A stretch of 38,832 bases of DNA, taken from assembly GCA_947168585.1 (NCBI GenBank), contig CAMVMK010000018.1:1-38832 (forward strand). The letters are read 5' to 3'. This stretch comes from an uncultured Fretibacterium sp. Its GTDB lineage: Bacteria > Synergistota > Synergistia > Synergistales > Aminobacteriaceae. Below the pieces are notes generated by a model, which ran no database searches, was not told the origin of the DNA, and saw nothing but the letters and a program-made list of their open reading frames with translations. Position numbers and translations under genes: made by a program. Shown here piece by piece: positions 24,001 to 33,200 of this stretch. Position 1 is the stretch's first letter. Every line of letters begins with the position of its first letter.

Positions 24001-24026
24001 TTTATGCTCGCTCTTGCAATATCCAT
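21000..24026 (-). CDS. RND-family efflux pump, inner-membrane subunit
   Basis: A 1008-aa proton-driven transporter of the AcrB/HAE1 type. It shows the standard duplicated layout: helix 1 (TIILFLCLLTLIGGVAAYF), a periplasmic porter domain, helices 2-6, a second porter domain and helices 8-12. VYPGASAYEVEQEVTARIED and the GDVFGQYYSLIGDG segment are typical. In helix 4 the proton-relay site reads LVDNGIVVAEGM (Asp-Asn rather than Asp-Asp, as in many family members). Helix 10 has GMLAKNSIVLLDQ with the conserved Lys. It is the last gene of the operon with the adaptor and the EFR1-type protein. No outer-membrane channel gene is in the window. Substrates cannot be told. The stop TGA lies in a heptad unit. 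Confidence 0.95.
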   Translation of the reverse strand: MDIARASIKRYTIILFLCLLTLIGGVAAYFEIGKLEDPAFTIKTAVISAVYPGASAYEVEQEVTARIEDAVQAMGEVKHIRSRSTPGLAVIYVDIKDEYTSSELPQVWDKLRQKVNDAQIYMPSGTTILVNNDFGDVFGQYYSLIGDGYTMKELYDYADFLKKNLVLVDGVASVKILGEQTEAIYIEFSASRMSALGLSPLSVFAALTQQNTLTSTGNITLEDRYIRISPTGAILSVDDISELVIGNAGGNLTRLKDIATVRRAYAEPQSFKLKFNNRPALAIGISTVTGGNVVEMGQAVSKRLKELEAFRPVGIELNEIYMQSDQVVKSTNDFIINLIESLAIVVGVLLIFMGLRSGLIIGLVLLITVAGTFIIMNSMGITLQIVSLAALIIALGSLVDNGIVVAEGMLVGVERGQSLEDAASESVSGSQWAMLGGTFIAVLAFAPVGLSKMQAGEFLRSLFQVIAISMALSWFAALIIAPVLGKVMLKPSKKQGDPYGGFLFRAYRYILEGCLHNRFFTVFVVAAMFAASLFLFTTMKTSFFPDAETVYFNVDLYSQEGTSIEGQEKATQELVDYINTLPGVKNISQFIGGGGLRFMLTYSPPDNNTAFSQLMVETEDGKFTRPTLSKVQEYIDEKMPLVDGYCRLFARGSGMSEKIGVRFYGSDPEILRKLAGQALKIMENDPSSKFVRTDWRERVEVIRPRILKDQMQSLGLGRPLINYAVQFATTGATIGAFRDGDKSLEIKAAFPPEERNNIELLSSLPMWSPTVNKAIPLGTVFSNLETVYEDNIIIHRDRSRMITAMSEVKLGRNADEMLARIKPKIEAIEIPLGYSLEWGGEHELSDESIEGMAVMFPGAVLLMFVIMIFLFNGFRQTFIIFISLPLILIGVVGGLWLAGMDVSFMATVGLLSLVGMLAKNSIVLLDQVSADFAAGRDKYEAIVEDGVGRLRPVAMSAGTTVLGMIPLIWDVMFGSMAVTIMAGLTVSTILTLLVIPVLTAIAYNVKNK

Positions 24027-24048
24027 AAAAATTTCACGCTCCTTTCAC

Positions 24049-24816
24049 TTAAAAATCTACGTTAGGATTTATATATCGTCCGTTCTTGAAAGATTTTCCG
24101 CGATTTATTGCCTGTTTCGGGCATCGGTGAAGACAGGCGAGGCAGCACGCGCAGTTATCGTGAGTCCAAACGGGCCGGTTATTTTCTAATTTAATAATGT
24201 TCATAGGGCAGATTTTTTCACAAAGTCCGCAGCCTATGCAGTTTTCATTGACGGAAAAGCCTTTAACTTTTTTCTGGGACGGTATCATGAATTTTTTTGT
24301 CGCCCACATTAAAATCTTAGGGATTTTATTTTTCCGCGCCGGAGTATCTTTCTTGGCCGCGATGATTTCAGAAATTTCCTTTAATTTTTCGTCAGCTTCA
24401 TCGAGCATTTTATTTTTTGCTTCGGGATTTTTCTGTTTGAACATCAATACATAATTATCCGGCATTATGACAGTAAAAGCGGCGTTGAGTCTTATTCCTT
24501 TACGGCTTAAAATTTCGCGCAAGGTTCCTTCAGTGTTGCCGCTGTTGCTTCCGCAGGTAAAAATTCCGTAAGAATAAATTTCTTTGCCGGGATTTTTAAT
24601 TTCGAGACTTTCTAAAAAATCCGCGACTGTATAAGCTAAATCGAAATCGTAAGTCGGAGCAATTATTCCGAGTCTTTCTTCGCCTTCGCAGTCAAGAACA
24701 CGGACATTATTTTTAATTAAATCATTAAGCGAAATAATTTTATTATCGCTTGTCGCTTTAGCTAAAAATTCGGCGCAGTATTTGCTGTTGCCTGTTGCAG
24801 AGAAATATAAAATCAT
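24049..24816 (-). CDS. EFR1-type flavodoxin/ferredoxin fusion protein
   Basis: A 255-aa cytoplasmic redox protein. Residues 1-150 form a flavodoxin-like domain: ILYFSATGNSKYCAEFLA is the FMN phosphate loop, followed by APTYDFDLAYTVADFL and GIFTCGSNSGNT. Residues about 190-240 bind two 4Fe-4S clusters (CIGCGLCEKICP and CACCLACLHRCP). This layout matches the EFR1 family ferrodoxins. The electron partner is unknown. The ATG follows the adaptor stop by only three bases, and its GGAGG ribosome site lies in the last adaptor codons, so it is co-translated. Its place between the adaptor and pump of an RND system is unusual. Confidence 0.92.
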   Translation of the reverse strand: MILYFSATGNSKYCAEFLAKATSDNKIISLNDLIKNNVRVLDCEGEERLGIIAPTYDFDLAYTVADFLESLEIKNPGKEIYSYGIFTCGSNSGNTEGTLREILSRKGIRLNAAFTVIMPDNYVLMFKQKNPEAKNKMLDEADEKLKEISEIIAAKKDTPARKNKIPKILMWATKKFMIPSQKKVKGFSVNENCIGCGLCEKICPMNIIKLENNRPVWTHDNCACCLACLHRCPKQAINRGKSFKNGRYINPNVDF

Positions 24817-24819
24817 TTT

Positions 24820-25971
24820 TTAATCCTCCGAAAGTCTAACGTTCTGGCCGTCATGAAGGAAATAAACTCCTGCAGTTACGATAATATCTCCGCCGTTGAG
24901 CATTGAGCCTTGAATTTCAACTTTAGCTTCATTATTTACAGCTCCGAGTGTTACAGGAACTTTTGAGACTTTGCCGTCATCGTAACGCCATACGAAATTT
25001 CTTACTCCCTCGTTCAAGATTGCTGTAGTCGGGACAAAATATTTTCGTTCAGCTTTTTGCTGCTCTGACCCGCCCGTTAAATCTGCTTCGACTGTAACAG
25101 CCATGCCGGGCAGAATTCTTGCGTCATTTTTAGGCATAACAGCTGTAATAGGATAAGTGTTTGAACTTGTAGCCTGCGTGCCTATTTCCTTTAATTTTAA
25201 TTCAAAAGTTTGATCGGGAATTGCTTCAAAACGAGCAACTAAATTAAATAAATCCTCGTAGCCTTGAAGCTCGCGTAAATTTTTAACGTTAGGAACGGGC
25301 GCGAGCAAAATATCATTGTCGGGAATATTAAAAACTATTTCGAGTGTCGATAAATCCTGAAGAGAAAAAATAGTCTGCTTGGCCGTAACGTCTTGGAAAT
25401 TTTCGACAGTTCTATTAGCTATAATTCCGTCAAAAGGAGCACGGAGTTCTGTATCGCGCAGGGCATCGCGTGCGGATTTAAGATTAGCATTAGCAGCATT
25501 GACCGCCGATTGTGTTACATCGACTTGAGTTTTATAAGTATCATATTGAGCCTTAGCTATGACTTTCTGCTTATATAAATTTTCGTAGCGTTTGAAATCT
25601 GCTTGAGCATTTCTATATTGAGCCTGAGCCTGTGAAAGCGCGCTTTGAGCCTGCGAAATTTTAGTGTGAAAATCGCGCGGGTCTAAAGTCGCAAGAAGCT
25701 GCCCTGTTTTAACGTCCGAGCCTTTTTCAACGTTAATACTTTTGAGAGTTCCGGGAACTCTAAAGGAAAGGTCTGCACGTTTGCCGCCTTGAACGACACC
25801 GAAATATTTTCGTCTGAAAGTTTCATTGCCGCCGATTAATTTTATAGTCCTGACGGGGCGTATTATTTCGGGTTCGGGCTGTGAAGTTTCTTTTTCTCTG
25901 AAAGTATTAAGACCGTAACAAAATCCGGCGATTATAGCAACGCCGATTAAAATTTTAATAAAAGATTTCAA
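24820..25971 (-). CDS. RND efflux periplasmic adaptor (membrane fusion protein)
   Basis: A 383-aa adaptor that links the inner-membrane pump to an outer-membrane channel. A single N-terminal membrane anchor (KILIGVAIIAGFCYGL) has a Cys but no clear lipobox. A biotinyl-lipoyl half (NVEKGSDVKTGQLLATLDP) leads into a coiled-coil hairpin (about residues 100-175, rich in Ala and Gln). The second lipoyl half (LRAPFDGIIANRTVENFQDV), a beta-barrel and a membrane-proximal domain follow. The start is TTG, supported by AAGGAG ten bases upstream. It is the first gene of the operon. A TATAAT hexamer lies 39 bases before the start. Confidence 0.93.
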   Translation of the reverse strand: MKSFIKILIGVAIIAGFCYGLNTFREKETSQPEPEIIRPVRTIKLIGGNETFRRKYFGVVQGGKRADLSFRVPGTLKSINVEKGSDVKTGQLLATLDPRDFHTKISQAQSALSQAQAQYRNAQADFKRYENLYKQKVIAKAQYDTYKTQVDVTQSAVNAANANLKSARDALRDTELRAPFDGIIANRTVENFQDVTAKQTIFSLQDLSTLEIVFNIPDNDILLAPVPNVKNLRELQGYEDLFNLVARFEAIPDQTFELKLKEIGTQATSSNTYPITAVMPKNDARILPGMAVTVEADLTGGSEQQKAERKYFVPTTAILNEGVRNFVWRYDDGKVSKVPVTLGAVNNEAKVEIQGSMLNGGDIIVTAGVYFLHDGQNVRLSED

Positions 25972-26009
25972 GAGTAAACCACTCCTTAAAGAAAAGTTTT
26001 TTAAGGGAA

Positions 26010-26015
26010 ATTATA
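26010..26015 (-). promoter_or_regulatory. Possible -10 box of the RND operon
   Basis: TATAAT on the minus strand, 39 bases before the adaptor TTG. No clear -35 box. Confidence 0.4.
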
Positions 26016-26107
26016 CTCTATTAATTGCTCCGGACTTTTTAATAATTTTTTTCTTATACTCAAAGCACTTAAAAAATAACATCCGATTTCATAATAAAAA
26101 TTAAAAG

Positions 26108-26179
26108 TTAGGGGTGAGAGGTGAGGGGTGAGAATTTTTCTCATTGTTTTTCCTAACCCCTAACCCCTAACCCCTCACT
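26108..26179. repeat. Heptad repeat, long two-arm element
   Basis: Purine units GTTAGGG, GTGAGAG, GTGAGGG and GTGAGAA are followed by a T-rich spacer. Pyrimidine units CCTAACC (three times) and CCTCACT follow. It lies between divergent genes. Confidence 0.9.
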
Positions 26180-26246
26180 TTCTATGTTAATGTTCATTAT
26201 TCAGTGTTTCTACTATATACATTTTTTAAGTTTTTTAGCTATACGT

Positions 26247-26252
26247 TATAAT
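26247..26252 (+). promoter_or_regulatory. Possible -10 box of the type I R-M locus
   Basis: TATAAT, 33 bases before the ATG of the first gene of the locus. No TG extension. Confidence 0.4.
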
Positions 26253-26284
26253 TATTTTGAATTTAGGAAGGGAGTTGTATTTTA

Positions 26285-26776
26285 ATGGCAGAATTTGTAA
26301 GAGAAATTGACTATGAATATGTCCCGCGCGATTTTTTTAATATTCAAAGAGTTAACGATATGGCAGAAATTGAACGAAAAATTGATAATCTTGACCATAA
26401 ATTAGATGTGCGTACATCGGAAATTAACGGACGTATTGATACGCTTGAAGTTAAAGTTGACGGCGTTAAAACAGAGTTAAAAGGCGACAATCTTGGGAAG
26501 TATAAGATTTTTTGTGTAAATAGAAGCCGAAATTCAGTATTTACAAAGCTAAAATTTTCTAATTACACAAGATTGAGGACAAAACTTAATCTTCCTGACT
26601 CTCTGGCACTTGCAATAGCCGACTTTGAGGATGCTCTGGCTGTCATGAACGACAACTCAAATGCACGCCTCGATGCTTTTAACAAAACCACGAATATTTG
26701 GATTACTCTGTTCTCTGCAGGTCTCGCAGGAATTTTCGGCTTTTTGTGGTATATGCTCGACAAAATTATAAAATAA
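26285..26776 (+). CDS. Coiled-coil protein with C-terminal membrane helix, unknown function
   Basis: 163 aa, no family recognised. Residues about 25-70 are a charged coiled coil (IERKIDNLDHKLDVRTSEINGRIDTLEVKVDG, with heptad spacing). A basic stretch (KYKIFCVNRSRNS) and a helical DFEDALAVMNDNSN region follow. One hydrophobic helix (IWITLFSAGLAGIFGFLWYML) ends in a short basic tail. There is no signal peptide, so the coiled coil is probably cytoplasmic. AAGGGAG precedes the ATG. hsdM begins 27 bases after the stop, so co-transcription with the type I restriction genes is likely. A link to restriction is inferred only from position. Confidence 0.7.
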   Translation: MAEFVREIDYEYVPRDFFNIQRVNDMAEIERKIDNLDHKLDVRTSEINGRIDTLEVKVDGVKTELKGDNLGKYKIFCVNRSRNSVFTKLKFSNYTRLRTKLNLPDSLALAIADFEDALAVMNDNSNARLDAFNKTTNIWITLFSAGLAGIFGFLWYMLDKIIK

Positions 26777-26802
26777 TAAAGTTTTTATAAAGGGGAATTT
26801 TT

Positions 26803-29136
26803 ATGCCGGTAAAAAAATCTGAATTATATTCAAAACTTTGGGAAGCCTGTAATAAACTTCGCGGCGGTGTCGAACCTGCCCGTTATAAAGATTATGTCCT
26901 CGTTCTTTTATTTTTCAAATATGTCTGCGATAAATATAATAATGAGCCTTTTTCAGAATTTATTATTCCTGACGGAGCGTCTTTTAATGAATTAATTAAA
27001 GCTAAAGGTAAAAAAGATGTCGGCGAAATCGTGAATAAAACTATTCAAAAATTTTTAGACGCTAACAAATTACGCGGCTCTTTGCCCGAAGTTAGTTTTG
27101 AAAATACTGACGAATTAGGCGAAGGAAAAGCATTAATTGAAAAAGTATCGGGCTTAATTGGTATCTTTCAAGATGACGCTCTCGATTTCAGCTCAAACCG
27201 GGCAAACGGAGATGATATTATCGGCGATGCTTATGAGTATTTCATGAAAAAATTCGCTCAAGAATCCGGCAAAAGTAAAGGACAATTTTATACTCCCGCT
27301 GAAGTTTCAAGAATAATCGCGCGTTTAATCGGAATTAATAACATTAAAGAAAAAGCAACTATTTATGATCCGGCGGCAGGCAGCGGAAGCCTTTTAATTC
27401 GCGCTGCTGATGAAGCTCCTGTTAATTCTCAAGGCGACTCTATGGCCTCAATATACGCTCAAGAAATTGATTTTGCAACAGCCGGACTCGCTAAAATGAA
27501 TTTCATTCTTCATCAAAAAGGTATGGGAGAAATTTCAAAAGGCAACACTCTTTCAGAACCTAAATATAAAGACAAATTCGGACAATTAAGACGCTTTGAT
27601 TTCGTTGTTATGAATCCTCCTTTTTCTGATAAATCTTGGTCTGACGGGTTAAACGTCAATGAAGATATTTATCATCGCTTTGACGGCTTCGGAACGCCTC
27701 CCGAAAAAAACGGCGATTATGCTTGGCTCCTTCACGTTATTAAATCCCTTGATACTAACGGCAAGGCCGGAATTGTTATGCCTCATGGAATTTTATTCAG
27801 GGGCAACGCTGAAGAAATTATCAGAAAAAATTTACTTAAAACAAGATATATTAAAGGTATTATCAGCCTTCCTCAAAATTTATTTTACGGTACAGGAATC
27901 CCTGCGTGTCTTGTTTTTATTGATAAAGAAAATGCCGAATCACGTGAAAATATTTTTTTCATTGATGCAAGCGGCGGTTTCAAAAAAGACGGCAATAAAA
28001 ATAGATTACGCGAGCAGGATATTGAAAGAATCGTGAGAGTTTACGAAGCTCAACAAGAAATTAGGGGCTATTCGCGTCTTGTTTCTTATTCTGAAATTTT
28101 AGAAGATAACGACGGCAATATGAACGTTCCGCGATACATTCAAAAAATTGACGATACTTTACCGCAAAATATTGAGGCTCATTTACACGGCGGAATCCCT
28201 GAGCATGATGTTGAATCTCTGAATAAAATTTGGAAAATTTCTCCGTCTTTGAAAGAAAAAATTTTTGAACGCATTGACGGAAATAAATTCAGGCTCGTTA
28301 TTGCTCTTGACGAAATTGAAAAAATTTTTGAAGACGACAAGGCTTTACGTGCTCAAAAAATTAAAGAAAGCGCGGGAATTTTTAACGCTTGGAAAAATGA
28401 AGCCCGTGAACTTTTATTAAATATTGATGAAAATACTAATCCGAAAAAATTAATTCGTGATTTAGGCGACATGATTTTACGCGAGTATGAAAATTCTTTG
28501 ATAGTTGATAAATATAGCGTGTTCGACTGCTTAATGAATTATTGGAACGAAATTTTACAGGACGATGTTTATATTATTAAATCTTCCGGTTATGAAGCAG
28601 GCCGGGAAGTTTCTTTTCAATACGACAAAAAAGGAAAAGTTAAAGATTTTGACGGCGAATTAATCCCGCGCGGAATTATTGAACGGAAATATTTCAAAAA
28701 TGATGCTGACGAAATTGAATTATTATTAGGAAAAATTAAAAATCTTGAGGCCGAAATTGAAGATTTATCAGAAGAAGAAAAAGACGAAAATGACGAATTA
28801 TCCCCCGAAGCCTTAAAAATTATACGCAAAAAAGAAAACGAAATTAAAAATTTATCGCAGCAGTCAAGAAAACTTCAGCGCGAACTTGACGAAGCAGTTT
28901 TGAAAAAATATGAAAATTTAAGCGTTGACGAAATTAAAAATCTTTTATTTAACGAAAAATGGACGGCTCGCTTACAACAAGATATTAACAGCGAGGTTGA
29001 CAGCGTATTAAATTCTTCTGTGTCGCGTCTTGTTATGATTGCTGAAAGATATTCGCGGACGCTCAGCGAAATTGAAAACGATACTGAAAAATCACGCGGA
29101 GCCGTTAATTTTGCTTTGAAAGGAATGGGATTTTAA
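26803..29136 (+). CDS. hsdM: Type I restriction-modification system, DNA methyltransferase subunit HsdM
   Basis: A 777-aa N6-adenine methyltransferase that pairs with HsdS to modify the target site. The N-terminal HsdM helical domain (LYSKLWEACNKLRGGVEPAR) is followed by the N6-Mtase domain with GQFYTPAEVSRII. SAM motif I is DPAAGSGSLL (near residue 190) and catalytic motif IV is NPPF (near residue 270). The body of most HsdM proteins ends near residue 500. Here about 280 further residues form a charged, helical and partly coiled-coil extension (LEAEIEDLSEEEKDEN and similar). AAAGGGGAA lies before the ATG. The stop overlaps the hsdS start by one base. Confidence 0.95.
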   Translation: MPVKKSELYSKLWEACNKLRGGVEPARYKDYVLVLLFFKYVCDKYNNEPFSEFIIPDGASFNELIKAKGKKDVGEIVNKTIQKFLDANKLRGSLPEVSFENTDELGEGKALIEKVSGLIGIFQDDALDFSSNRANGDDIIGDAYEYFMKKFAQESGKSKGQFYTPAEVSRIIARLIGINNIKEKATIYDPAAGSGSLLIRAADEAPVNSQGDSMASIYAQEIDFATAGLAKMNFILHQKGMGEISKGNTLSEPKYKDKFGQLRRFDFVVMNPPFSDKSWSDGLNVNEDIYHRFDGFGTPPEKNGDYAWLLHVIKSLDTNGKAGIVMPHGILFRGNAEEIIRKNLLKTRYIKGIISLPQNLFYGTGIPACLVFIDKENAESRENIFFIDASGGFKKDGNKNRLREQDIERIVRVYEAQQEIRGYSRLVSYSEILEDNDGNMNVPRYIQKIDDTLPQNIEAHLHGGIPEHDVESLNKIWKISPSLKEKIFERIDGNKFRLVIALDEIEKIFEDDKALRAQKIKESAGIFNAWKNEARELLLNIDENTNPKKLIRDLGDMILREYENSLIVDKYSVFDCLMNYWNEILQDDVYIIKSSGYEAGREVSFQYDKKGKVKDFDGELIPRGIIERKYFKNDADEIELLLGKIKNLEAEIEDLSEEEKDENDELSPEALKIIRKKENEIKNLSQQSRKLQRELDEAVLKKYENLSVDEIKNLLFNEKWTARLQQDINSEVDSVLNSSVSRLVMIAERYSRTLSEIENDTEKSRGAVNFALKGMGF

Positions 29137-30299
29137 TGGATTATCCGGCGGATTGGGAAGAAGTTAAATTACTTGATCATGTCAAACTTATACAGGGATT
29201 AACTTACACTCCTGAAAATGTAAAAACGCATGGGACTTTGGTATTACGTTCATCGAATATTCAAAATGGACAACTTTCATTAAATAATAATGTATATGTA
29301 AATTCCCAAATTTCTAAAGAAAAGATGATTCAAGATAAAGATATTTTAATATGTGTACGAAATGGAAGTTCTGAGTTAATAGGAAAAAGTTGCGTATTAC
29401 CTTCAATGAATAATACAACATTCGGAGCATTTATGTCTGTTTTAAGAGGAGATTCAACCGGCTATATTGCAAAAATTTTTGAAAATGACATTGTACAAAA
29501 ACAAATTAGAGGACGTAGTAGTGCTACGATTAATCAAATTACAAAAAAAGATTTTGAAAGTATAAAAATCCCTCTTCCTCCGCTTGCCGAACAGAAAGCC
29601 ATAGCCGAAACGCTCGAAACTTTTGACGAGCATATAAAAAATCTTTCGGAATTAATCGAAAAGAAAAAAGCAATCCGCGACGGCGCACTCGAAGATTTAA
29701 TGTCAGGCCGGATAAGATTAAAAAATTTTTCGGGCGATTGGGAAATTAAAAAGCTGGGAGGAGAATATTCAATTATTATGGGACAGTCTCCTTCTTCATC
29801 TTCATATAATCAAGATAAAAAAGGTCTTCCTTTAATTCAGGGTAATGCTGACATAAAAAATGGTATTACATTTACTGAAAGATATACATCACAACCAACA
29901 AAAATTTGTGAGGCTAATACTACAATTTTATCAGTTAGAGCCCCTGTTGGAACTGTAAACCAGTCGGATCAAAAAGTATGTTTAGGGCGAGGTGTTTGCG
30001 CAATAATTGGGGAAATATCAAATTTTATTTACTATCTCATGAAGTATAATGAAAAATCGTGGAAAAAATTAGAGCAAGGAAGCACTTTCACAGCAGTAAG
30101 CAGAAAAGTTATTAACGATTTTGAAATTTTTATTCCAAAAGATAAAACTGAGCAGCAAGCCATAGCCGAAACATTAACGGCCTTTGATGACGAAATAAAA
30201 GCCCTCGAAGCCGAACGCGATAAAATAAAAAAAATCCGGGACGGCGCAATGAACGATTTATTAACGGGAAAGGTACGGTTAAAAAATTATGGAAAGTGA
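29136..30299 (+). CDS. hsdS: Type I restriction-modification system, specificity subunit HsdS
   Basis: A 387-aa target-recognition subunit with the normal two-fold layout: TRD1 (residues about 2-150), conserved helix 1 (LAEQKAIAETLETFDEHIKN), TRD2 (about 205-335) and conserved helix 2 (EQQAIAETLTAFDDEIKALE). Each helix is followed by a similar block (IRDGALEDLMSGRIRLKN, then IRDGAMNDLLTGKVRLKN). These internal repeats set the spacing between the two half-sites. The TRDs do not resemble each other, so a bipartite asymmetric site is expected; its sequence cannot be predicted. It overlaps hsdM by one base and hsdR by 11. Confidence 0.95.
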   Translation: MDYPADWEEVKLLDHVKLIQGLTYTPENVKTHGTLVLRSSNIQNGQLSLNNNVYVNSQISKEKMIQDKDILICVRNGSSELIGKSCVLPSMNNTTFGAFMSVLRGDSTGYIAKIFENDIVQKQIRGRSSATINQITKKDFESIKIPLPPLAEQKAIAETLETFDEHIKNLSELIEKKKAIRDGALEDLMSGRIRLKNFSGDWEIKKLGGEYSIIMGQSPSSSSYNQDKKGLPLIQGNADIKNGITFTERYTSQPTKICEANTTILSVRAPVGTVNQSDQKVCLGRGVCAIIGEISNFIYYLMKYNEKSWKKLEQGSTFTAVSRKVINDFEIFIPKDKTEQQAIAETLTAFDDEIKALEAERDKIKKIRDGAMNDLLTGKVRLKNYGK

Positions 30300-33200
30300 A
30301 AGACAGCTTCAGGAACGAGTCAAACATTGGCTAATTGATGATCTTCATTATAAATTTTTAGGAAATCTTGAAAATCTCGATAATTCGCCCGTCATTGAAG
30401 AACTTTTGAAGAAAAATTTAGCCGCGCGGAATTATTCACGAGAAGTAATTTCAAAAGCCGTTTCAGAACTCGACAGCGCGGTTAAAAATCAAAATCTTTT
30501 TCTCTATCAATCGAACGAAAAAATTTATAATTTGCTCCGTTACGGCGACATTGGCGTAAAAGATAAAAACGGTAATGATGTAACAGTTAACTATATCGAC
30601 TGGAAAAATTTTGAAAAAAATGATTTTTATATCGCCGAAGAAGTTTCGATTTTATGCTCTGACGGACGAACTCACAAACGCCCCGATTTAGTTTTATATG
30701 TCAACGGGATCGCGCTCGGAATGATTGAATTAAAAAATTCCCGTGTATCAGTCGGTGAGGGTATCCGCCAGTTAATTAGAAATCAAAATAAAAACTGTAT
30801 TCAAAATTTTTTTAGCACTGTTCAAATTTTAATGGCCGGAAACGGATCGCAGGGTTTGAGATACGGCGTTATCGAGACTCCAGAAAAATATTTTTTAACG
30901 TGGCATGAAGACGAAAAAGCAAAAGATTCATTATCGTTAAAAATCCGCGAGGAACAAGCAAAAGAAAAAGATATACTGCGGGACGGTTTTATTTCGCTAT
31001 GTCAGCCTGAAAGATTTTTGAATTTAATTCACGATTTTATAATTTTTGATGCCGGTAAAAAGAAAATTGCACGCCATAATCAATACTTCGCCGTAATAGC
31101 TGCCCAAAAAAGAATTTTAGACGGTGAGGGCGGAATAATTTGGAACACTCAAGGCTCTGGAAAATCTTTAATAATGGTATGGCTTGCGAAATGGATTCGT
31201 GAACATATTGACGACAGCAGAGTTGTTATAGTAACTGACCGCGAAGAATTAGATTCCCAAATTGAAAGCGTTTTTCACAACGTCGGAGAAAATCATGTAA
31301 AACGGGCAAAATCCTGCGCGGACTTGCGTAATATTTTGAATAACAACGTTGATTTTATAATCTGCTCATTAATTCATAAGTATGGTCATGATGCCGGGAA
31401 AAATTCAGACATAGAATTATATACGCGGCAGTTATTGGAAAATCTTCCGAAAGATTACGAAGCTAAAGGAAATATTATCGCTTTTATTGACGAGTGTCAT
31501 CGTACAAATTCCGGCAAACTTCATCAGGCAATGAAAAAATTAATGCCGAAAGCTAAGTTAATCGGATTTACGGGAACGCCTTTATTAAAATCCGACAAGC
31601 CTACGAGCCTCGCAACATTCGGAGCATATATTCACACGTATAAATTTAATGAAGCAGTTAATGACGGTGTTGTTGTAGATTTAAGATACGAAGCCCGCGA
31701 CGTTGAGCAATATTTAACGGACAAGAAAAAAATAGATAAATTTTTTGACATTAAAACGCAGGCATTAACCGAACACGCAAAAAATGAATTAAAACGCCGG
31801 TGGGCAACTATAAGCAAGCTGTACAGTTCGAGCGAACGTCTTGAAAGAATTGCCGCCGATATAATTTTCGATATGGCCGTGAAGCCGCGACTCGTGAATG
31901 ACAGAGGCAACGCGATACTTGTGGCCGGAAGTATATACGAAGCGTGCCGATATTGGGAAATTTTCCAAGCTAAAGGTTTCACAAAATGCGCCGTTGTAAC
32001 GTCATATGAACCTACAGAAAAAAGCGTAAGGACTTCGGCTTCAGATACAAACCGGGAAAGCGAAGAAGAATATAAGAAAAAAATTTATGAAAAAATGTTA
32101 AACGGTAAAACTCCCGAAGATTTTGAAAGAGAAGCTAAAAAATTTTTCAAAGAAACTCCGGCTCAAATGAAATTATTAATTGTCGTTGATAAATTATTAA
32201 CCGGCTTTGACGCTCCCCACGCAACATATTTATATATTGATAAGAGCATGAGAGATCATGATTTATTTCAAGCAATATGCAGAGTTAATCGAACAGACGG
32301 TTATGATAAAGATTACGGCTATATTGTTGATTATATGGATTTATTCAGAAATATCGAGTCGGCGATAAAAGATTACACGTCTGAAGCGTTTGATTTATAT
32401 GATAAAAACGATGTCGAGGGATTATTAAAAAGCCGTTATGATGAAGCCTTTGCGGAAATGAACGGAAGTCTTGAGGCATTAAAAGATTTATTATCAGGCG
32501 TAAAAAGTCCCGGCCAAGATTCAAGTTACATTGAATATTTTTGTAACGATGAAAAAAAGCCGGAACGGGAAATCTTGTATAAATTAACATCTTCGATTAT
32601 CCGTTCTTTTTCAAATTGCTGTGATAGATTAGTATCGCATTATAATCTCACAGAAAAAAATGTTGACGGCCTCAGGCAAAAAATTAACGAATACTGCAGA
32701 GTAAAAGATTTAATAAAATATGCCAGCTGCGATTATATAGACTTAAAAGCCTACGAAGCCGACATGCGTTATATACTCGATACTTATATTCATGCTGAAG
32801 AATCAAAAATTATTAATGAAATGGCAGAAATGTCCCTCGTTGAGCTGCTTGTTGACGGAAAAAACTTAACGCCTAACGAAATTTTGAAAGAATTAAATTG
32901 CGATGATTCAGCAAAGCCGGAAATAATCGAAAATAATATCGCTCATGAAATAAAGCTGAGAGAGAACATGAACGAGGAATATTATAAAAAACTCTCGGAA
33001 ATGCTGAACGCTTTAATTAAACGCCGTAAAAACGAAGCACTTGATTACGCTCAATATTTAATTGAAATTGTAGAGTTAGCCAGAAAAGTTTTACATCCTG
33101 AAGAAGATATAAATTATCCTGACTTAATAAGAGAAAGCTCAGCGAGGCGTGCCTTATACGATTATCTTAACCGCGATGAAGAACTTGCATTAACGCTCGA

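Larger units (their letters stand above)
25972..26284. other. Divergent intergenic region with heptad repeats
   Basis: A 313-base gap without a credible gene. It holds the -10-like boxes for both flanking units (26010-26015 minus, 26247-26252 plus) and the heptad element at 26108-26179. Confidence 0.7.

Noticed and set aside
26108-26179. Telomere-like TTAGGGG repeats
   Set aside because: The units are degenerate, alternate with TGAGGGG, occur in both orientations inside the contig and sit between ordinary genes.
29591-30290. Recombination-driven switching of hsdS
   Set aside because: The two conserved helix blocks are similar, as in all HsdS proteins, but no second or inverted hsdS fragment and no recombinase is in the window.
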